Positions 10,850 through 21,818 of a DNA stretch of 64,000 nucleotides are shown here, piece by piece. Below the pieces are notes generated by a model. It searched no databases. It was not told the DNA's origin and was given only the letters and a program-made list of their open reading frames with translations. How positions within the stretch are numbered: position 1 is the first letter of the stretch; each line of letters starts with the position of its first letter. The translations under genes and the position numbers were made by a program. Source of the stretch: Sorghum bicolor (taxonomy: Eukaryota; Streptophyta; Magnoliopsida; Poales; Poaceae). Where the stretch lies: contig NC_012871.2 in the NCBI RefSeq assembly GCF_000003195.3, forward strand, positions 9,907,997-9,971,996. Reading direction: 5' to 3'.

Positions 10850-11926
10850 TTCCTTCAACAGCAACAAGTCTCTTTGAAGTCATTGCTCAGGAGAACCAGA
10901 AGCAGCATTTCCAGCATGGGATGACCCAGTACGCTATGAATTTCAGACAATGTTCATAGTTAGACAAGGTACAGCTTTACATGAAATTCAGAGAAGATTC
11001 GTATTCATATACAGGTTTACTATTATGTGTTATGCTCCTGGAGCATATAGCTCACATAGAGCTAAATGCTTCATGTAGGCTGGTTGCAGAGTTAAGTTTT
11101 ATTTAAAGCCAAATATCACTCCCACACTTATATTTTTTCAGTTCTGTTTTTTTTCCTTCAGTAACTGGTCAAACATCTACTTGAGAAACAAAAAGGCAGC
11201 ATCTCATACATCTACTTGAGAATGCAGCCTGCTTTATAACACAGAAATTTCAACCAAGTCATCACTATCTGCTTGAGAATACTGGATCACTAATTTCACT
11301 AATTATATTTTCATCTAGGCTTCTAAACAAGCAAATACCATTATTAAAAGATTGTTCCCAATTATTGAATAACCTCCAGACTTACAATTCCACAAACTGA
11401 ATTCCCAGTTAATAATGGAATGCCTGAATTTTTGTGTGCTTCCTAACAAAGTCGAACACATAATGAAATACTATTAAGTTAAAAGAAACCATCAGTCTCT
11501 AATAGTCATTGTAAAAGGTGTGAAACGAATAAATAGTCCAAGCAAATAGGCAAATATTAATTGATGCATATAACCATTTAAAACACTCCCGTCTCCTAAT
11601 AAAAATCAAGTTCAGCCCAGCTAGATGGCCTTACTAAACATGCCTTTCCCTTAGTACTGAACTGTCATGTGAGTGACCTTGATCCTAGCTGTCTTGCTAC
11701 TACTTATAGATGGACTACGATTTTTCAGTAATGATGAAACATACTTATAAATATGTAGGTGAGTTCATTAGCAAACAGAGGAATAGAAAACATTCCAGAT
11801 TTCTGAACTAGCATGCTATTTTTAATCAAGCACGGACTTTCAGTCTGTGAGATGCAGAAGCCGGTGGTAATAAATCTCTTCAGATGCAGAACTTCGACTC
11901 AAATAACAGGATAAGGGAGGAATTAA
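10850..11926. other. internal CACTA sequence without genes
   Basis: About 1.1 kb of AT-rich DNA with stops in all frames. It could be intron or non-coding interior of the parent element. I see no transposase motif. Confidence 0.4.
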
Positions 11927-11928
11927 TC

Positions 11929-12586
11929 ACCTGAGATGCCGGATGTGCAAGAGGCCCAACCCTGCCAAAACCATATCTTGTCTTGCCTCCAGGTCGCTGT
12001 TGCGTCGCCTCAAATCAGAAAATCCCCAGTCCCCCAAAGATGGGGACGGCGCTCGCCTGGATCCGCCTCTAGGTTCACCCTGTGGAGAATACGGCGGCGG
12101 GGTCGCGGATCCAACCATCCTAGCCTAGGGCGCGAGCAGGTTGGGATGCGGGGGGGCGCCGCCGGCAGTGGACGCGACAAGGTTTGGCGGCACAGACACG
12201 AACGGAGGAGGTGAACAGGAAGGCGGCGGCGGTGATGAGTGAGTGAGGCTATGACGGAGGAGATGATGCGTGGGGAGGACTAGGTGAGGCGCAGAGCAGG
12301 AAGCGCATGGGGATGGAGCAGCGCCGGCACGGATAGGGAGGATGCGCCGCTGGGTGCCGCGGCGGCGGCGTGGGAAGGGAGAGTGAGTGGGGGATTGGGT
12401 TCCTCTTAGGGCTCTGTTATTTGAGTGCGGAGAGGAGACGGTGCGTGGACCGACATGATTATTTTTCGGCCGCGCTGGGAAAGCTGTGGCCATGAAAAAA
12501 ATTGGCCGAATTTTCTTTCTGCGTGAGGGCGAGGATGGGGCATCAAAATAGGATTCCTGTCGGGCCTTCCTGGCCATCAGTAACAT
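11929..12586 (-). other. GC-rich leader and possible first exon of a deleted CACTA gene
   Basis: On the minus strand a GC-rich, pyrimidine-rich leader runs from about 12590. It leads to an ATG at 12118 followed by 63 open codons (MVGSATPPPYSPQGEP at the start). A donor-like site CTCAG/GTGATT sits near 11930. The layout parallels the GC-rich leader at 18010-18575 in the larger family member. I do not recognise the peptide. It may be the retained 5' exon of the element's own gene or a captured host exon. Confidence 0.35.
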
Positions 12587-12762
12587 GTGTAATTCCTGTA
12601 GGTTTGCATAAAATCGTGACGGTTTCAGAAAACCGACAGAAATACTTTGGGTCTCTCCTGACGGTTATTTGCTGCCGACAGGAGTAGGCTAGGTTCCTGA
12701 CGGTTTTCTAGAAACCGACAGAAAACTATAAACCGTCAGAAAAAACCCTAAGTCTGGTAGTG

Positions 12763-13190
12763 TCAGGAGCCTGAATTTTTATAAATTTGAAGTCAGTTAC
12801 AATGATATGGGCACAAGGATCCAGCTGTAAACTCTCTTACATTCCGTGGTATGGGCACCAAATCGTACTAATTCGTTCATGAGACATTGTATACAGAAGC
12901 TGAGTACATAATCAGTTCTCTGTCCTAGTTGTTCCTCTTCATGGTGCACAGTTATTTGGAGTACTATTGTCGATTGATTTTTGAATAATACTCTAACAGT
13001 AGATAAATTCAATCTATACCTCAATGCATGTTACATTCATTTAAGAGGCAGTAAACTGCAGCAGGCCAGCTACTGATCAGCTCATGAGTCACACAACTAG
13101 CGTCTGATCTTATATAGAAACTAGCTAGTAACTGAAACAACTGCTAAACATACGCATCTCGTTTCAGCAATTTTATACATGGTGGGACTG
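12763..13190. other. continuation of duplicated unit B
   Basis: 12838-12925 matches 7632-7715 (GATATGGGCAC.AAATCGTAC, GAGACATTGTATACAGAAGC, ACATAATCAGTTCTC). No gene is visible in the remainder. Confidence 0.45.
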
Positions 13191-13600
13191 GGATTCATCA
13201 GTGATTTTAAATGCGGATGTAGGAAATGCTACAGCAAGTTCCATCACCAGCAAACCATGTCAATTCAGAAAAACAAGGCCGGTTTGTTGTGGTATTGCTG
13301 GCTACTCAGGAAAACAAAGTTTTGTTTTCATTTAGAGCCTTTAAACCTTGCTCGGGTGCTCACATCCCTAGCGTTACTCGTAATGCTTTCAATAGAAGCA
13401 GTGAGGATTGGTGGCATAAAACAATTAGAAGAGTATCGAAGGAGCAAAAAAAAAGAGTGAATTCTCTAATCATGTTGGGTGCTTGGGTTATTTGGAAGCA
13501 TAGTAATGTTTGTGTGTTCGAGGGTGCCTCTCCTTCAGTTAACTTAATACTGCGTGAGCTGAATGATGACCAATTGACCACAGCTGTGGGGGTATAAACA
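13191..13600 (+). pseudogene. LINE (L1-type) reverse-transcriptase C-terminal tail
   Basis: From about 13385 the frame ending at TAA 13595-13597 reads DWWHKTIRRVSKEQKKR, NSLIMLGAWVIWKHSN and FEGASPS. This is the tryptophan-rich C-terminal region of plant L1-type non-LTR polyproteins, which follows the zf-RVT domain. The upstream part is out of frame or degraded and the catalytic domain is absent. It is a typical 5'-truncated, decayed LINE. No clear poly-A tail or target duplication was found. Confidence 0.72.
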
Positions 13601-14347
13601 CCTAACCCTTATGGCTTGATATGAGACACACCATCACACGTGGCTCAGCCCGTGCACCGTAAGAGTCTTAAAAAAATATTGTATCAAATGTGATATTTTA
13701 CTTGTAACTCTATCCTTTCACAGTCCAGCCCTTTGTGGTGCAAGGACATGGTGGCAACGGTGCACTTGGACACACGCGGTGCCACGGCGCTGCCCATGTA
13801 GTGCTGCGGCACGCCGTGCACCCTCCCTCAGCATCCCACGGGCTGCTGCCGGCAGATTGTCTCCCCATCCGGCGGGGCTCGATCGGCACGCGCCGCGCCA
13901 GAGATGCGAAGCACAGCCTGCAGCAGCGAGAAGATGGTGGTGGACTGGTGGCATGCGGCGGCGCCATGCCGGTCGTCATGCGGTTCCTCATGCTCGCCAC
14001 AGAGAGATGGAAGAATTAGCACTCGCGTACTGGCGGAACCTCGACGCGGCGGGGGCTAGCTCCTCCATTGTCACTGCACGTCTGGACACAATACGGACGC
14101 CGCTGGTGTGTTCCTTTTGCTCGATCTGGTTGCAGTCAACAAAATCGGAGCAGTGGATACACGATCAGACGTTTGTGGCTAAGAATATTCACCAGTCAAC
14201 AAAATGATAAAGTTGCTATGTAAAATGGTGGGCGTGGACTTGTCAAGTACTTGTGAGCCATTGATTTTTCTTATACGTGTAGTGTATCGTCTATACATGT
14301 ACGTATATATTAGCAAAAAGTAAAATGCTCTATCTATTCTATATATA
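13601..14347. other. GC-rich gene-fragment-like island in otherwise unassigned DNA
   Basis: 13720-14090 is strongly GC-rich on an AT-rich background. Minus-strand frames (for example from ATG 14068, MEELAPAASRFRQYAS, and a longer frame 14000-13710) look like broken codon-biased grass coding sequence. The frames change and I cannot assign a family. It may be a captured or decayed gene piece. 14220-14347 holds nothing recognisable. Confidence 0.35.
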
Positions 14348-14849
14348 CTCCCTTCATTCTAAATTTATAAGGCATTCCTAAAATTTTGAAGAGTCAAAGG
14401 ATCTTAAATTTAAATAAAATTATAGAAATAATTATAAATATTTATAAGATCAAGTAGATGTACTATGGAAATATAATTAATGAAGAATCTAATGGTACTT
14501 AGTTAGTATCATAAATGTTATTATTTTATCATATAAATTTGGTCAAACTTAAGATGATTTGACTCTCCATGATTCTTAGAATAACTTAGGCCTTATTTAG
14601 TTCACCCCAAGATCAAAAAACTTTTCAAGATTCCCATCACATCAAATATTGCGGTACATGCATGTAACATTAAATATAGATAAAAAATAACTAAATACAT
14701 AGTTCACCTGTATTTTGCGAGACAAATTTTTTGAGCCTAGTTAGTCTATGGTTAGACAATATTGTCAAATATAAACGAAAATGCTACAGTGTCAAAATCT
14801 AAAAACTTTTTAGATATAAACATGGCCTGATAATTTGGGATAAAGGGAG
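14348..14849. mobile_element. Stowaway MITE carrying a nested MITE
   Basis: The termini are CTCCCTTCATTCTAAATT at 14348 and AATTTGGGATAAAGGGAG at 14849, with TA at 14346-14347 and 14850-14851. The element is split at 14588/14828 by a second MITE. Without the insert it is about 263 bp, a normal Stowaway size. Confidence 0.88.
14589..14827. mobile_element. MITE, GGCCTTGTTTA family, nested in a Stowaway
   Basis: It starts GGCCTTATTTAGTTCA and ends ATATAAACATGGCC, with the same interior as 9921-10163. It lies within the Stowaway, so it is the younger insertion. The flanking triplets (TTA and TGA) would suit a TWA-type target duplication with one mutation. Confidence 0.85.
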
Positions 14850-15296
14850 TACCTAATAATAAAGAGATAAAATTTCTGCCTAGCTTTGCATCTAAGAGGC
14901 TCCACCAGTGCATGTCTCCTTGTTTGATCAAATAGACACTGGGGATGGTGACAGGTTCTACACTTTCACATTTTTAAGAAATCCATGAAAAAAATTTCAA
15001 ATATAGACATAAAATTACATTCTCTTAATAAATTAGGGATCAAATTTGCTATCTGTAGAAGCAGGAGACTAATATATGTTGCGTCAGTTTCTTTGTTTCT
15101 CTGTTGCCCTTCTTGCATGTATTGCTACAATAAAAGGAAATATAATTAATGCACATCCTATTGTAACGACGGTGTGTCGTGACAATTAGTAGGCTACTGC
15201 AGTGCTTACGGTACGTATTATGGAGCCAGTAGTTATGTACACTAAATAAAAGCACTTCTATTTTCATTAATTCAAATGCCACGATATATAGTAACT
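14850..15296. other. unassigned low-copy DNA
   Basis: No gene or repeat recognised. 15225-15295 (AATTCAAATGCCACGATATATAGTAACTC..) resembles 17360-17400, part of the diverged local duplications. Confidence 0.35.
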
Positions 15297-15825
15297 CACT
15301 GCTAGAAAATTAATTTTCAGCGATAGGAGCTTTTTCTTAGTGGCAGGTCATCTACATTTGCTGCCGCCTCTACAAAAGCTTCTATTTTTTAGAGACGGTC
15401 CTATTTCTAACAGCCTCTAAAAATAGGTTTACATAGTAAAATTTTATATTTTTAAACAACCTCGGACGAAAAAATGGCTAAAAGAAAAGTTGTAGTTCTA
15501 AAAAAGTTATTATGCAACTTTGAAGTTGACAAATATTTAATTTAAAATTATCTATGTATGGAAACTACATTTAAGTTTCTGACATTTGAAAAACAATTTT
15601 TTCAAACGACCTAAGATGGAGAAATGACCAAACAAAAATGATATATCTCGAAAAGTTATACAATTTTATAGTTGACAAATTTCTCATTTGAAATCATCAA
15701 TGCATGCAAATCTTCGTTTGAACAACCAAAACAAAAGTTTTAAATCTTGAGAAGTTATGCAACTTTATAGTTGACAATTTTGTTTCATTGAAATCATCTA
15801 TGCAAAGAAACTCACATTTGTATAT
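15297..15825. mobile_element. fragment of a CACTA-like element with internal tandem units
   Basis: It begins CACTGCTAGAAAATTAATTTTC and continues with short inverted motifs (TAGAGACGGTCC, CAGCCTCTAAAAATAGG) typical of a CACTA terminus. About three diverged units of 100-150 bp follow, sharing AGTTAT.CAACTTTATAGTTGAC and CATTTGAAATCATC. No second terminus was found, so it is truncated. Confidence 0.45.
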
Positions 15826-15828
15826 CTG

Positions 15829-15894
15829 TGAGGACAATAGGGCCAGAGAACATTTGTTAAGTGTGAGGACGATAGGGCCGGAGAACATTTGTTA
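15829..15894. repeat. 33-bp tandem duplication
   Basis: Two adjacent copies of a 33-bp unit starting GTGAGGAC.ATAGGGCC differ at about three positions. Confidence 0.9.
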
Positions 15895-16136
15895 TGCAAG
15901 CTTGGCAGGTCGTTGCCGTGGATCTATGTACGAAGAATGGATGGAGGAATAAGAATAACAAAAGACTTTGCTTTCTAATCATTATATATATTGACGACTG
16001 CGTGTGGTTATAGAGGTTGGATTTCCATTTCATTTTCTAAAAAAACTCCAACATTTAACTGCATTTCAATGCAACAACCTAACTCTCTTTATGTTAGCTG
16101 AAAATATATAATATCACTTTTAGAACACAAAATGAG

Positions 16137-16173
16137 AGCACGCGCGCGCGCGCGCGCGCACACACACACACAC
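16137..16173. repeat. (CG)n(CA)n microsatellite
   Basis: About 11 CG dinucleotides are followed by about 7 CA dinucleotides. The alternating purine-pyrimidine tract lies about 85 bp upstream of the ATG at 16255. Confidence 0.97.
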
Positions 16174-16254
16174 ATATACCCTATCGTTGGTGGTGCTGCT
16201 GAGAAACAGTGATTGAGTAGCAACAGAAGTTGACAACACTTATATCCGAGAGAA

Positions 16255-16329
16255 ATGGCGCCCTATTGGTGGCTATTCTTGGTGTGCCTGATATGGGCGT
16301 GGGATGCATCAGGAATTCAGGATATATAG
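16255..16329 (+). CDS. possible signal-peptide first exon or 24-residue micropeptide
   Basis: ATG at 16255 opens 24 codons: MAPYWWLFLVCLIWAWDASG, then IQDI and TAG. The hydrophobic core followed by a small-residue ASG site resembles a secretory signal peptide. Donor-like GT dinucleotides follow directly (ATATA/GTAACT), so it could be exon 1 of a secreted or membrane protein. Diverged relatives occur at about 17470-17515 and 46812-46885; in the latter the sequence ends in a good donor, CTAGTGAGTAC. No downstream exon was recognised. Either a relic exon or a very short gene; the function is unknown. Confidence 0.35.
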   Translation: MAPYWWLFLVCLIWAWDASGIQDI

Positions 16330-16699
16330 TAACTATTGCCCACTCTAATTGGCTGTTTTGTGCCCTCGGTTGCACCAAGACGTGCTGTCATCATGCTCGT
16401 AGCAACCTCAGGCTTGCATGTGGCCGCCGGCCTGAGTACTGCTATTGCACTGCTGAACTGTTGGGCGCTGCTGCATAAGAACTAAAACAAAGAATTTGAG
16501 GAGGCGACAATGCTCAGTATAAGTGAAGAGGATAAGAGTAATAAGATGGACACAGGAGCAGAGGACGATATCCATTACTTGATATATGCACAGTAACTCG
16601 TCGTCTGTAACCACCGCCATGTAATAAAGTATGGTTTGCATATACGATTGAACCGTCGACAGATGCTGCCTTGGATTTACCATGTCGAGTGCCATGAAC

Positions 16700-16935
16700 C
16701 TGCCCTCCATCCCAAATTTTAAGTTGTTTGACCTTTTTTACTCCAAGTTTGACCACTCGTCTTATTTAAAAAAATTATGCAAATATAGTCAAATTTTAAG
16801 TCATTCTTGAAGAACTTTTATTAATAAACCAATACACAACAAAAAAGTGATATTTTGTACAAAACTTTGAATAAGACGAGTGGTCAAACTTGATATTAAA
16901 AAAGCCAAACGACTCACAATTTGGGATGGATTGAG
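16700..16935. mobile_element. Stowaway-like MITE with long hairpin
   Basis: The left end CCTCCATCCCAAATTTTAAG and the right end AATTTGGGATGGATTGAG are inverted copies. The arms continue inward (TTTGACC..GACGAGTGGTCAAAC), so most of the element folds on itself. TA follows the right end; the left TA is mutated. Confidence 0.8.
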
Positions 16936-17651
16936 TATTAAACAAGCCGAGTGTTTTTGGGCAAAACAAATTGGAAATTATGTGATCAAAATTTTCTCCC
17001 AGGGTCAATTGTATTAGTGCTAGGATGCGCGCACACACTTTCAAATCTCAACATTCTTCTAACAACTGCAGTTGATCTAAATCAGTCACTTGCTTTAAAT
17101 CAACATAAAGACCGCCTAGAACAATAGTGTGCACTTACAAAACGGTCTTAAAGTAGTAGAACAAATGGCGGATTAATTAGAGTGGGCACTATAGCTACTA
17201 TCGCTGTAATGAAAAGAAAACAATTAAGCTTGTGTATTGTTACTTAATTGACCACTCTAATTATCACTACATAAAAAGAAATCAGAATGGATCTTCTCTT
17301 GTAATTATGATGCAGCAGTATGAGGGGGCTAATAGTTATGTACAATAAAGGGACACATGTTGTGATTCAAATGCTACTACACATGATATATAGTCACTGG
17401 CTCACGGCTCCATCTTGCAAGATAGAGCATTCATGAAATAGAACCAAATTAGATGATCATGCTGGCAACAACAATTGGATGGCTGTGGGCGTGGGATGCA
17501 TCAGGAGAGCAGCGATTACTAAACTTAAAGCTCGTTCAAAGAAATCTTGGTTAGCAATATGCCAGTGCCAGTGCCTCATAAGAAATCTTGCCGATTTGCC
17601 CTGCAACTCAAAATTTCCCCTAGGAGAAGATCAGTTAGCATTAGCAGCCAC
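16936..17651 (+). other. unassigned low-copy DNA with a decayed exon-1 relative
   Basis: 17340-17515 resembles the copy-C segment: GATTCAAATGC..ATATATAGTCACTG, then ATTGGATGGCTGTGGGCG and GGGATGCATCAGGA. The part corresponding to the signal-peptide exon has lost about 24 bp. Nothing else is recognised. Confidence 0.4.
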
Positions 17652-17669
17652 CACTACCAGATCAGCGAT

Positions 17670-17905
17670 AATTCCTGTCGGTCTAATTAAATACTGACGG
17701 TTTCGTAAAAACCGACGGGAATAAGGAATAAATCCTGTCGGCACCTGAAAACCGACGGGAATCATACTGATATTTCCTGTCGGTTTCAAAGAGCCGTCAG
17801 GAAAGTCAAAAAACCGTCAGGAGCTCATATAGATTCCTGTCGGGCTGCCTGACCGACAGGAACTTAAATTCCCGTCGGCTTACATGCCCACAGGAATTAT
17901 TCCCA
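17670..17905. repeat. subterminal repeats, 5' end (CCTGTCGG/CCGACAGG)
   Basis: Inverted units TTCCTGTCGGT and ACCGACGGGAAT or ACCGTCAGGA occur every 20-40 bp, up to the start of the GC-rich leader. Confidence 0.88.
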
Positions 17906-18575
17906 GTGCAAATTGGAGGAGACGCGGGAGAAACGAAGTTGGCGCGGAGATATCCCGCGCTCATTTTCTGGGGCAAACTGGGATACATATAAAAACGAAA
18001 AACAAAACCCTAACCAAATCTCCCAATCCTCCGCCGCCTCCCACGCTCCCCACCCGCGGCCGCCGCTTCCCTCGCGCGCGGCGTCACCCGAGCGCGCGCG
18101 GCCCGCCTCCTCCGCACGCGCGCCTCCTCCGCAAGCGCGCGACCTCCTCCTCCCACTCCCCACGCGCGCGGCCGCCTCCAGTGCACGGCGTGCCCTGCAC
18201 CGTCCCGCCTCCTCCGCACGGCGTGCCCCACGGCGAGCGTGCGCGCGCCCGCGTCCTCCGGCGACCGGCGACCGGCGGCCCCCTCGTCCGCAGTTGCCTC
18301 CCCCGCATGCGCCCGCCTCCTCCGCACGCGGCCCCTCCTCCGCAGCCCCCTCCTCCGCAGCTGCCTCGTCAGGTCGCGCCGCAGCAACCGCGTCCGCAGC
18401 ACCCACAGCAGCACCTGTGGCCGGCCGCGCCCAAAATCTTCCCGTGCTTCGCCGCTGCCGTGGATTCACCTCCGTCCACGCCCTGTACGTCGACACGGAC
18501 TCCTGCCAGTTGCCACAAGAGGAGGTGATTTACTGCCACAAGAGAGGGGAAAAAGAGATCCTGCAGCAAGAGGTG
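17906..18575 (+). promoter_or_regulatory. CACTA promoter region and GC-rich leader
   Basis: A TATA-like ACATATAAAAACG lies at about 17983, followed by AACCCTAACCAAATCTCCC, a common start of grass 5' UTRs. A 450-bp leader very rich in CGC/CTC follows, with long but low-complexity frames on both strands. A donor-like GAG/GTGATT occurs at about 18522 and 18572. The long frames (18239-18646, 17884-18528 and the antisense ones) are products of base composition, not genes. Confidence 0.55.
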
Positions 18576-18971
18576 ATTTGATTTTTCCTTGCATTTTTTT
18601 ATGTATACTGATTCATTGGCATGATAATGCTCAGTTAGTTAGCTAGTGTCAGATACATGCTTGGTGACATATATATTAATGGATATATAAATAGTATTGT
18701 TTCACGGTGTATTGATGGATATGAACTTAAATTTTTTTTATTTTTGTCACTGTTAAGTGTGAATAGATATGAAATTCGTTTTTGGTTGGCCATTGAATGT
18801 TTATTTCACATAGAAAAAAGTCCAGCAGAGAGTGCTAATTTGTCAGGCAATAGAAACTATGTACATGGCAATATGTTTTGCTATTTACATGAAACTATAT
18901 GTATATAGTTGGGAAATAGTATTGGGCGCCTAATTATATCACTTTGTGAATGTTGACAGCAATACTAAATT

Positions 18972-21818
18972 ATGGATGAGCGTGATTGGATGTATAGTGG
19001 TTGGAAGCGTGGTAGACCAACATGTGATTGGGTTCAACATACAAATGAGTTCCTGGATTTTGCTTTCTCTAATGAGTCTGTAGTACAAGAGGGTACCATA
19101 AAATGCCCTTGTGCTGTGTGTAGGAATTATTTTCGACACAAAAGGGGCAAGGTAGAGCTGCATCTATGTCATAATGGGTTTAAGTCCAACTATAAAACAT
19201 GGACTGCACATGGTGAGAGACGCTGTCAAGAGCCAGAAATTGAGGGTTTTGGTGAGACGGATAGAATGGATGATATGTTAGTAGACTTAGCTGCAGCTGC
19301 ACCATCACTAGGTAATGAGGAACCGACAGAGTATGTCAAAGCTTTCTATAGGATGATTGATAGTGTAGAACAATTAGTTCATGACAAAACAGCCCACTCA
19401 ACATTGTCAGCCACTGCTAGGTTGCTATCCATAAAGGCACAACACAACCTCTCTATTGCATGTTATGATGACATTGTGGCACTTATCCATGAACTCATAC
19501 CAGCTGATAATGAGGAGCTTCAGACACCGTCGAGTAAATGGGGTCTCTGATGACACTGCTCCTACTGATTCAGCTGAGAATGGGAATGGCTCCAACAACA
19601 ATGAGAACAATGAGATTGGGCCAATTGAGCAAGGAAGTCAAAGGAGGAAGAGAGGACGTACTCAGCCCAAAAGGCCTCCACCTGGCCAGCGAATTCATAT
19701 TAAACCCCTTGGTGAAGAGTGAGTATATCTTCTCCTGGTAGAAAATTTGTTAGTGAAAATTATTCATGTGTCTGAGTAGTGAAAATTTTATTATGTGTTG
19801 CTGCATCTGAGTACAGTGAAAATTTATTATGTGTTGCTGCATCTGAGTACAGTGATGTTGTCATGTTCATCTGAGTGCTACTTTGACCAAAGTGGTAATC
19901 CCTGAGTCATACTGATATAGACATCTGAGTGCTACTTTGACTGTAGGCAATTTGAGTTTGTAAATTACTCACCTAAGAAGGATATGGGGATTGGTGGTCA
20001 AGTCACAGCTTTGCTAAAGCGTGAATACCCTTCTATGATCGAAGAGAGTCGTTCAAAGAAGTATTTTGCAAAGACATGGGCTCACTATGATATTATTGAA
20101 GATGATGACGGGATGACTGCTGCTGATCGTTTTAAAGAAGAATTTTGGGTAATTCAATAATTCTAAATATTCTCTGTACTGGTAACGTAGGATTTGGTTT
20201 GTCTAAATATGAAAGATGATATGCCTGTGTTTTGTCGATGTAGAGCATCTACTCAGTGGAAGATGATTTAATGCCACATGCAGAATATGTTCTCGATAGG
20301 CTTGCAACTAAACAGTGCAGAAACATGATGTATGAGCTTCGTGTGGATGCTGTGAAAACATACTATGACAAGTTCCTTCAGCAAAGGATAAAGGATTCAG
20401 ATGCTTGCAAGAAATTACTTCGTCAAGCCCAATATGCAAAGGTTCAGCCAGACTGGATTTCTGAGGCTGCATGGCGCGCCATTTGTGCTTACTGGTGCTC
20501 ACCAGAATATTTAAAGAAGCGCCGCCTTGCTCAAGAGTCACGGGACCAACCGGATTTTGCTCAAAACAGGGGCGGATCTCGACCATATGGTCAAACCAAA
20601 CAATATCTGGTAAGTAGTGATGAGCTGAACTCTACATGTGGTTTCTTGCCTACAGGAAGTTTCCTTGGTCTGGTAGTGGATGTAGTTTTGAAGAAGAGAA
20701 CTAGCTAGAATACACTATGGCTGACGTAGTTTTCCTGTTGTCCATTTGTATATTTACTTAAGAGAATTACTATCGAGTACTCTGATCTATCTAGTATCTA
20801 CTATTTCAACTTTCTAATTAGATCTCTGTCACAGGGAAAGACTTATGGTCCACATGCAGCCACTGACATGAATACATTTTGCTCCATGAAGTCGGGTCTC
20901 AAAAATTGTGATAGCAATGGAATCAGTGGTCCAATTCCAAGCCAAAAGGCCCAACAGCGTGTTGTATGTTCCACTTCATTTTTAAATATCTAAGGTTCTG
21001 TAGCATGATATGAAGGGTAACATGAACTTGTTTGTTTCATAGGATGATTACTTTGCTGCTCTTGAGGTTGAACATCCAGATGATTCTGAGCAGCGCAGAA
21101 GTGATGTACAGCTTGATCCTATTGTGCTATACAAAAGTAGTGGTCATGGCTTAGCTCATGGTCGTGTGCCAATAGCAAATGGTGCTATAAGGAAAGCTGA
21201 GATGAAAGGATCTACTAGGAGGACAAACACAGCAAGCCAAGCAAATTCAATGTCTTATCAATATCTTCTGAGGAGGAATGCACAGTTGGAGCAGAACGCT
21301 CGGAACAACAATATTGGACTTGTACTAACCAAACATATGAAGGTATTTGAGCTAATTGACATATTATATGTACCTTATCAGTTGCTTCAAAATGTTCTCT
21401 AATCATCTTGTGTGTTTTAGGAAATTTTTGACAAGCTGAACATGGAATTACCAGCAGAAATTACAGACATCCTGCAATCAGTCAATGCAAATGCAAATGC
21501 AAATGTTTCTATGCCACCAATTGAACAGGTCTATAATCATGTCTGTCTCGTTGTAGTTTTTCTTTGTTCTACAAGAGGAATTGGAGAAAATATCTCATTT
21601 CATTCACTTATTCAAAATTGTTTAGCTTAAGTTCTCGCTGATGCTAAAATTGTTTAGCTTATTCAAATTATAGCACCTGGACTTGAGTTGACATGTGCTG
21701 TCTTTACTGTTCCTTCACTTTGTAGGGCACAGAGTCATCACATGCTGGAGGTGCTGGTGATCAAGAGAGCAATGGCATTGAAGAGAATGAAGGCAACGCT
21801 GGTTCTGCTCCAAGTTGA
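18972..21818 (+). CDS. chimeric CACTA protein: transposase-associated domain plus TNPA-like (Ptta/En/Spm) body
   Basis: The frame from ATG 18972 reads MDERDWMYSGWKRGR and has CPCAVCRNYF and a tryptophan-rich end, a clear transposase-associated domain (normally the N-terminus of TNP2). It runs to a stop at about 19548. From about 19530 the next frame continues with NGVSDDTAPTDSAENG and a basic stretch, then leads into exons ending 19718 (GT), 19947-20148, 20244-20609, 20835-20963, 21043-21342, 21421-21528 and 21726-21818. All junctions from 19718 on are phase-compatible. These exons encode a Ptta/En/Spm family body (KRQ-type basic patch, SKKYFAKTWAHYD, AYWCSPEYLKKR, a heptad-rich segment, NANANANV). 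The TNP2-type and TNPA-type parts are joined near 19500-19560 with a +1 frame change. A small or unrecognised intron, or a frameshift, is needed to link them. Confidence 0.7.

Larger units (their letters stand above)
10175..12762 (-). mobile_element. CACTA element, CCTGACGG family, target duplication TCA
   Basis: It starts CACTACCAGATCTATG at 10175 and ends ..TAAGTCTGGTAGTG at 12762, with the target duplication TCA at 10172-10174 and 12763-12765. Subterminal motifs TTCCTGACGG and CCGTCAGGAA fill about 10190-10450 and 12545-12740. They are unrelated to the GCCGAGGG motif of the neighbouring elements. No transposase is present; a minus-strand leader and exon-like segment remains near the right end. 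It is a deletion derivative of the family whose larger member lies at 17652-22589. Confidence 0.92.
15895..16699 (+). other. diverged duplicated segment, copy C (pairs with 51140-51845)
   Basis: Shared blocks with 51140-51845 include GGATTTC..TTTATTTTCTAAA, CATTTCAATGCAAC, GCTGAAAATATATAAT, TTGGGCG.TG.T and the end ..GATTTACCATGTCGAGTGCCATGAACC. The segment includes the signal-peptide-like frame at 16255. It appears to be the 5' portion of a decayed, duplicated host gene. Confidence 0.5.

Noticed and set aside
13720..14090. Possible acyltransferase-like or other enzyme fragment
   Set aside because: Short motif resemblance only, in shifting frames; family assignment would be guesswork.
17884..18646. 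Six frames of 74-222 codons on both strands
   Set aside because: Products of the GC-rich low-complexity leader; no domain, and frames exist equally on both strands.
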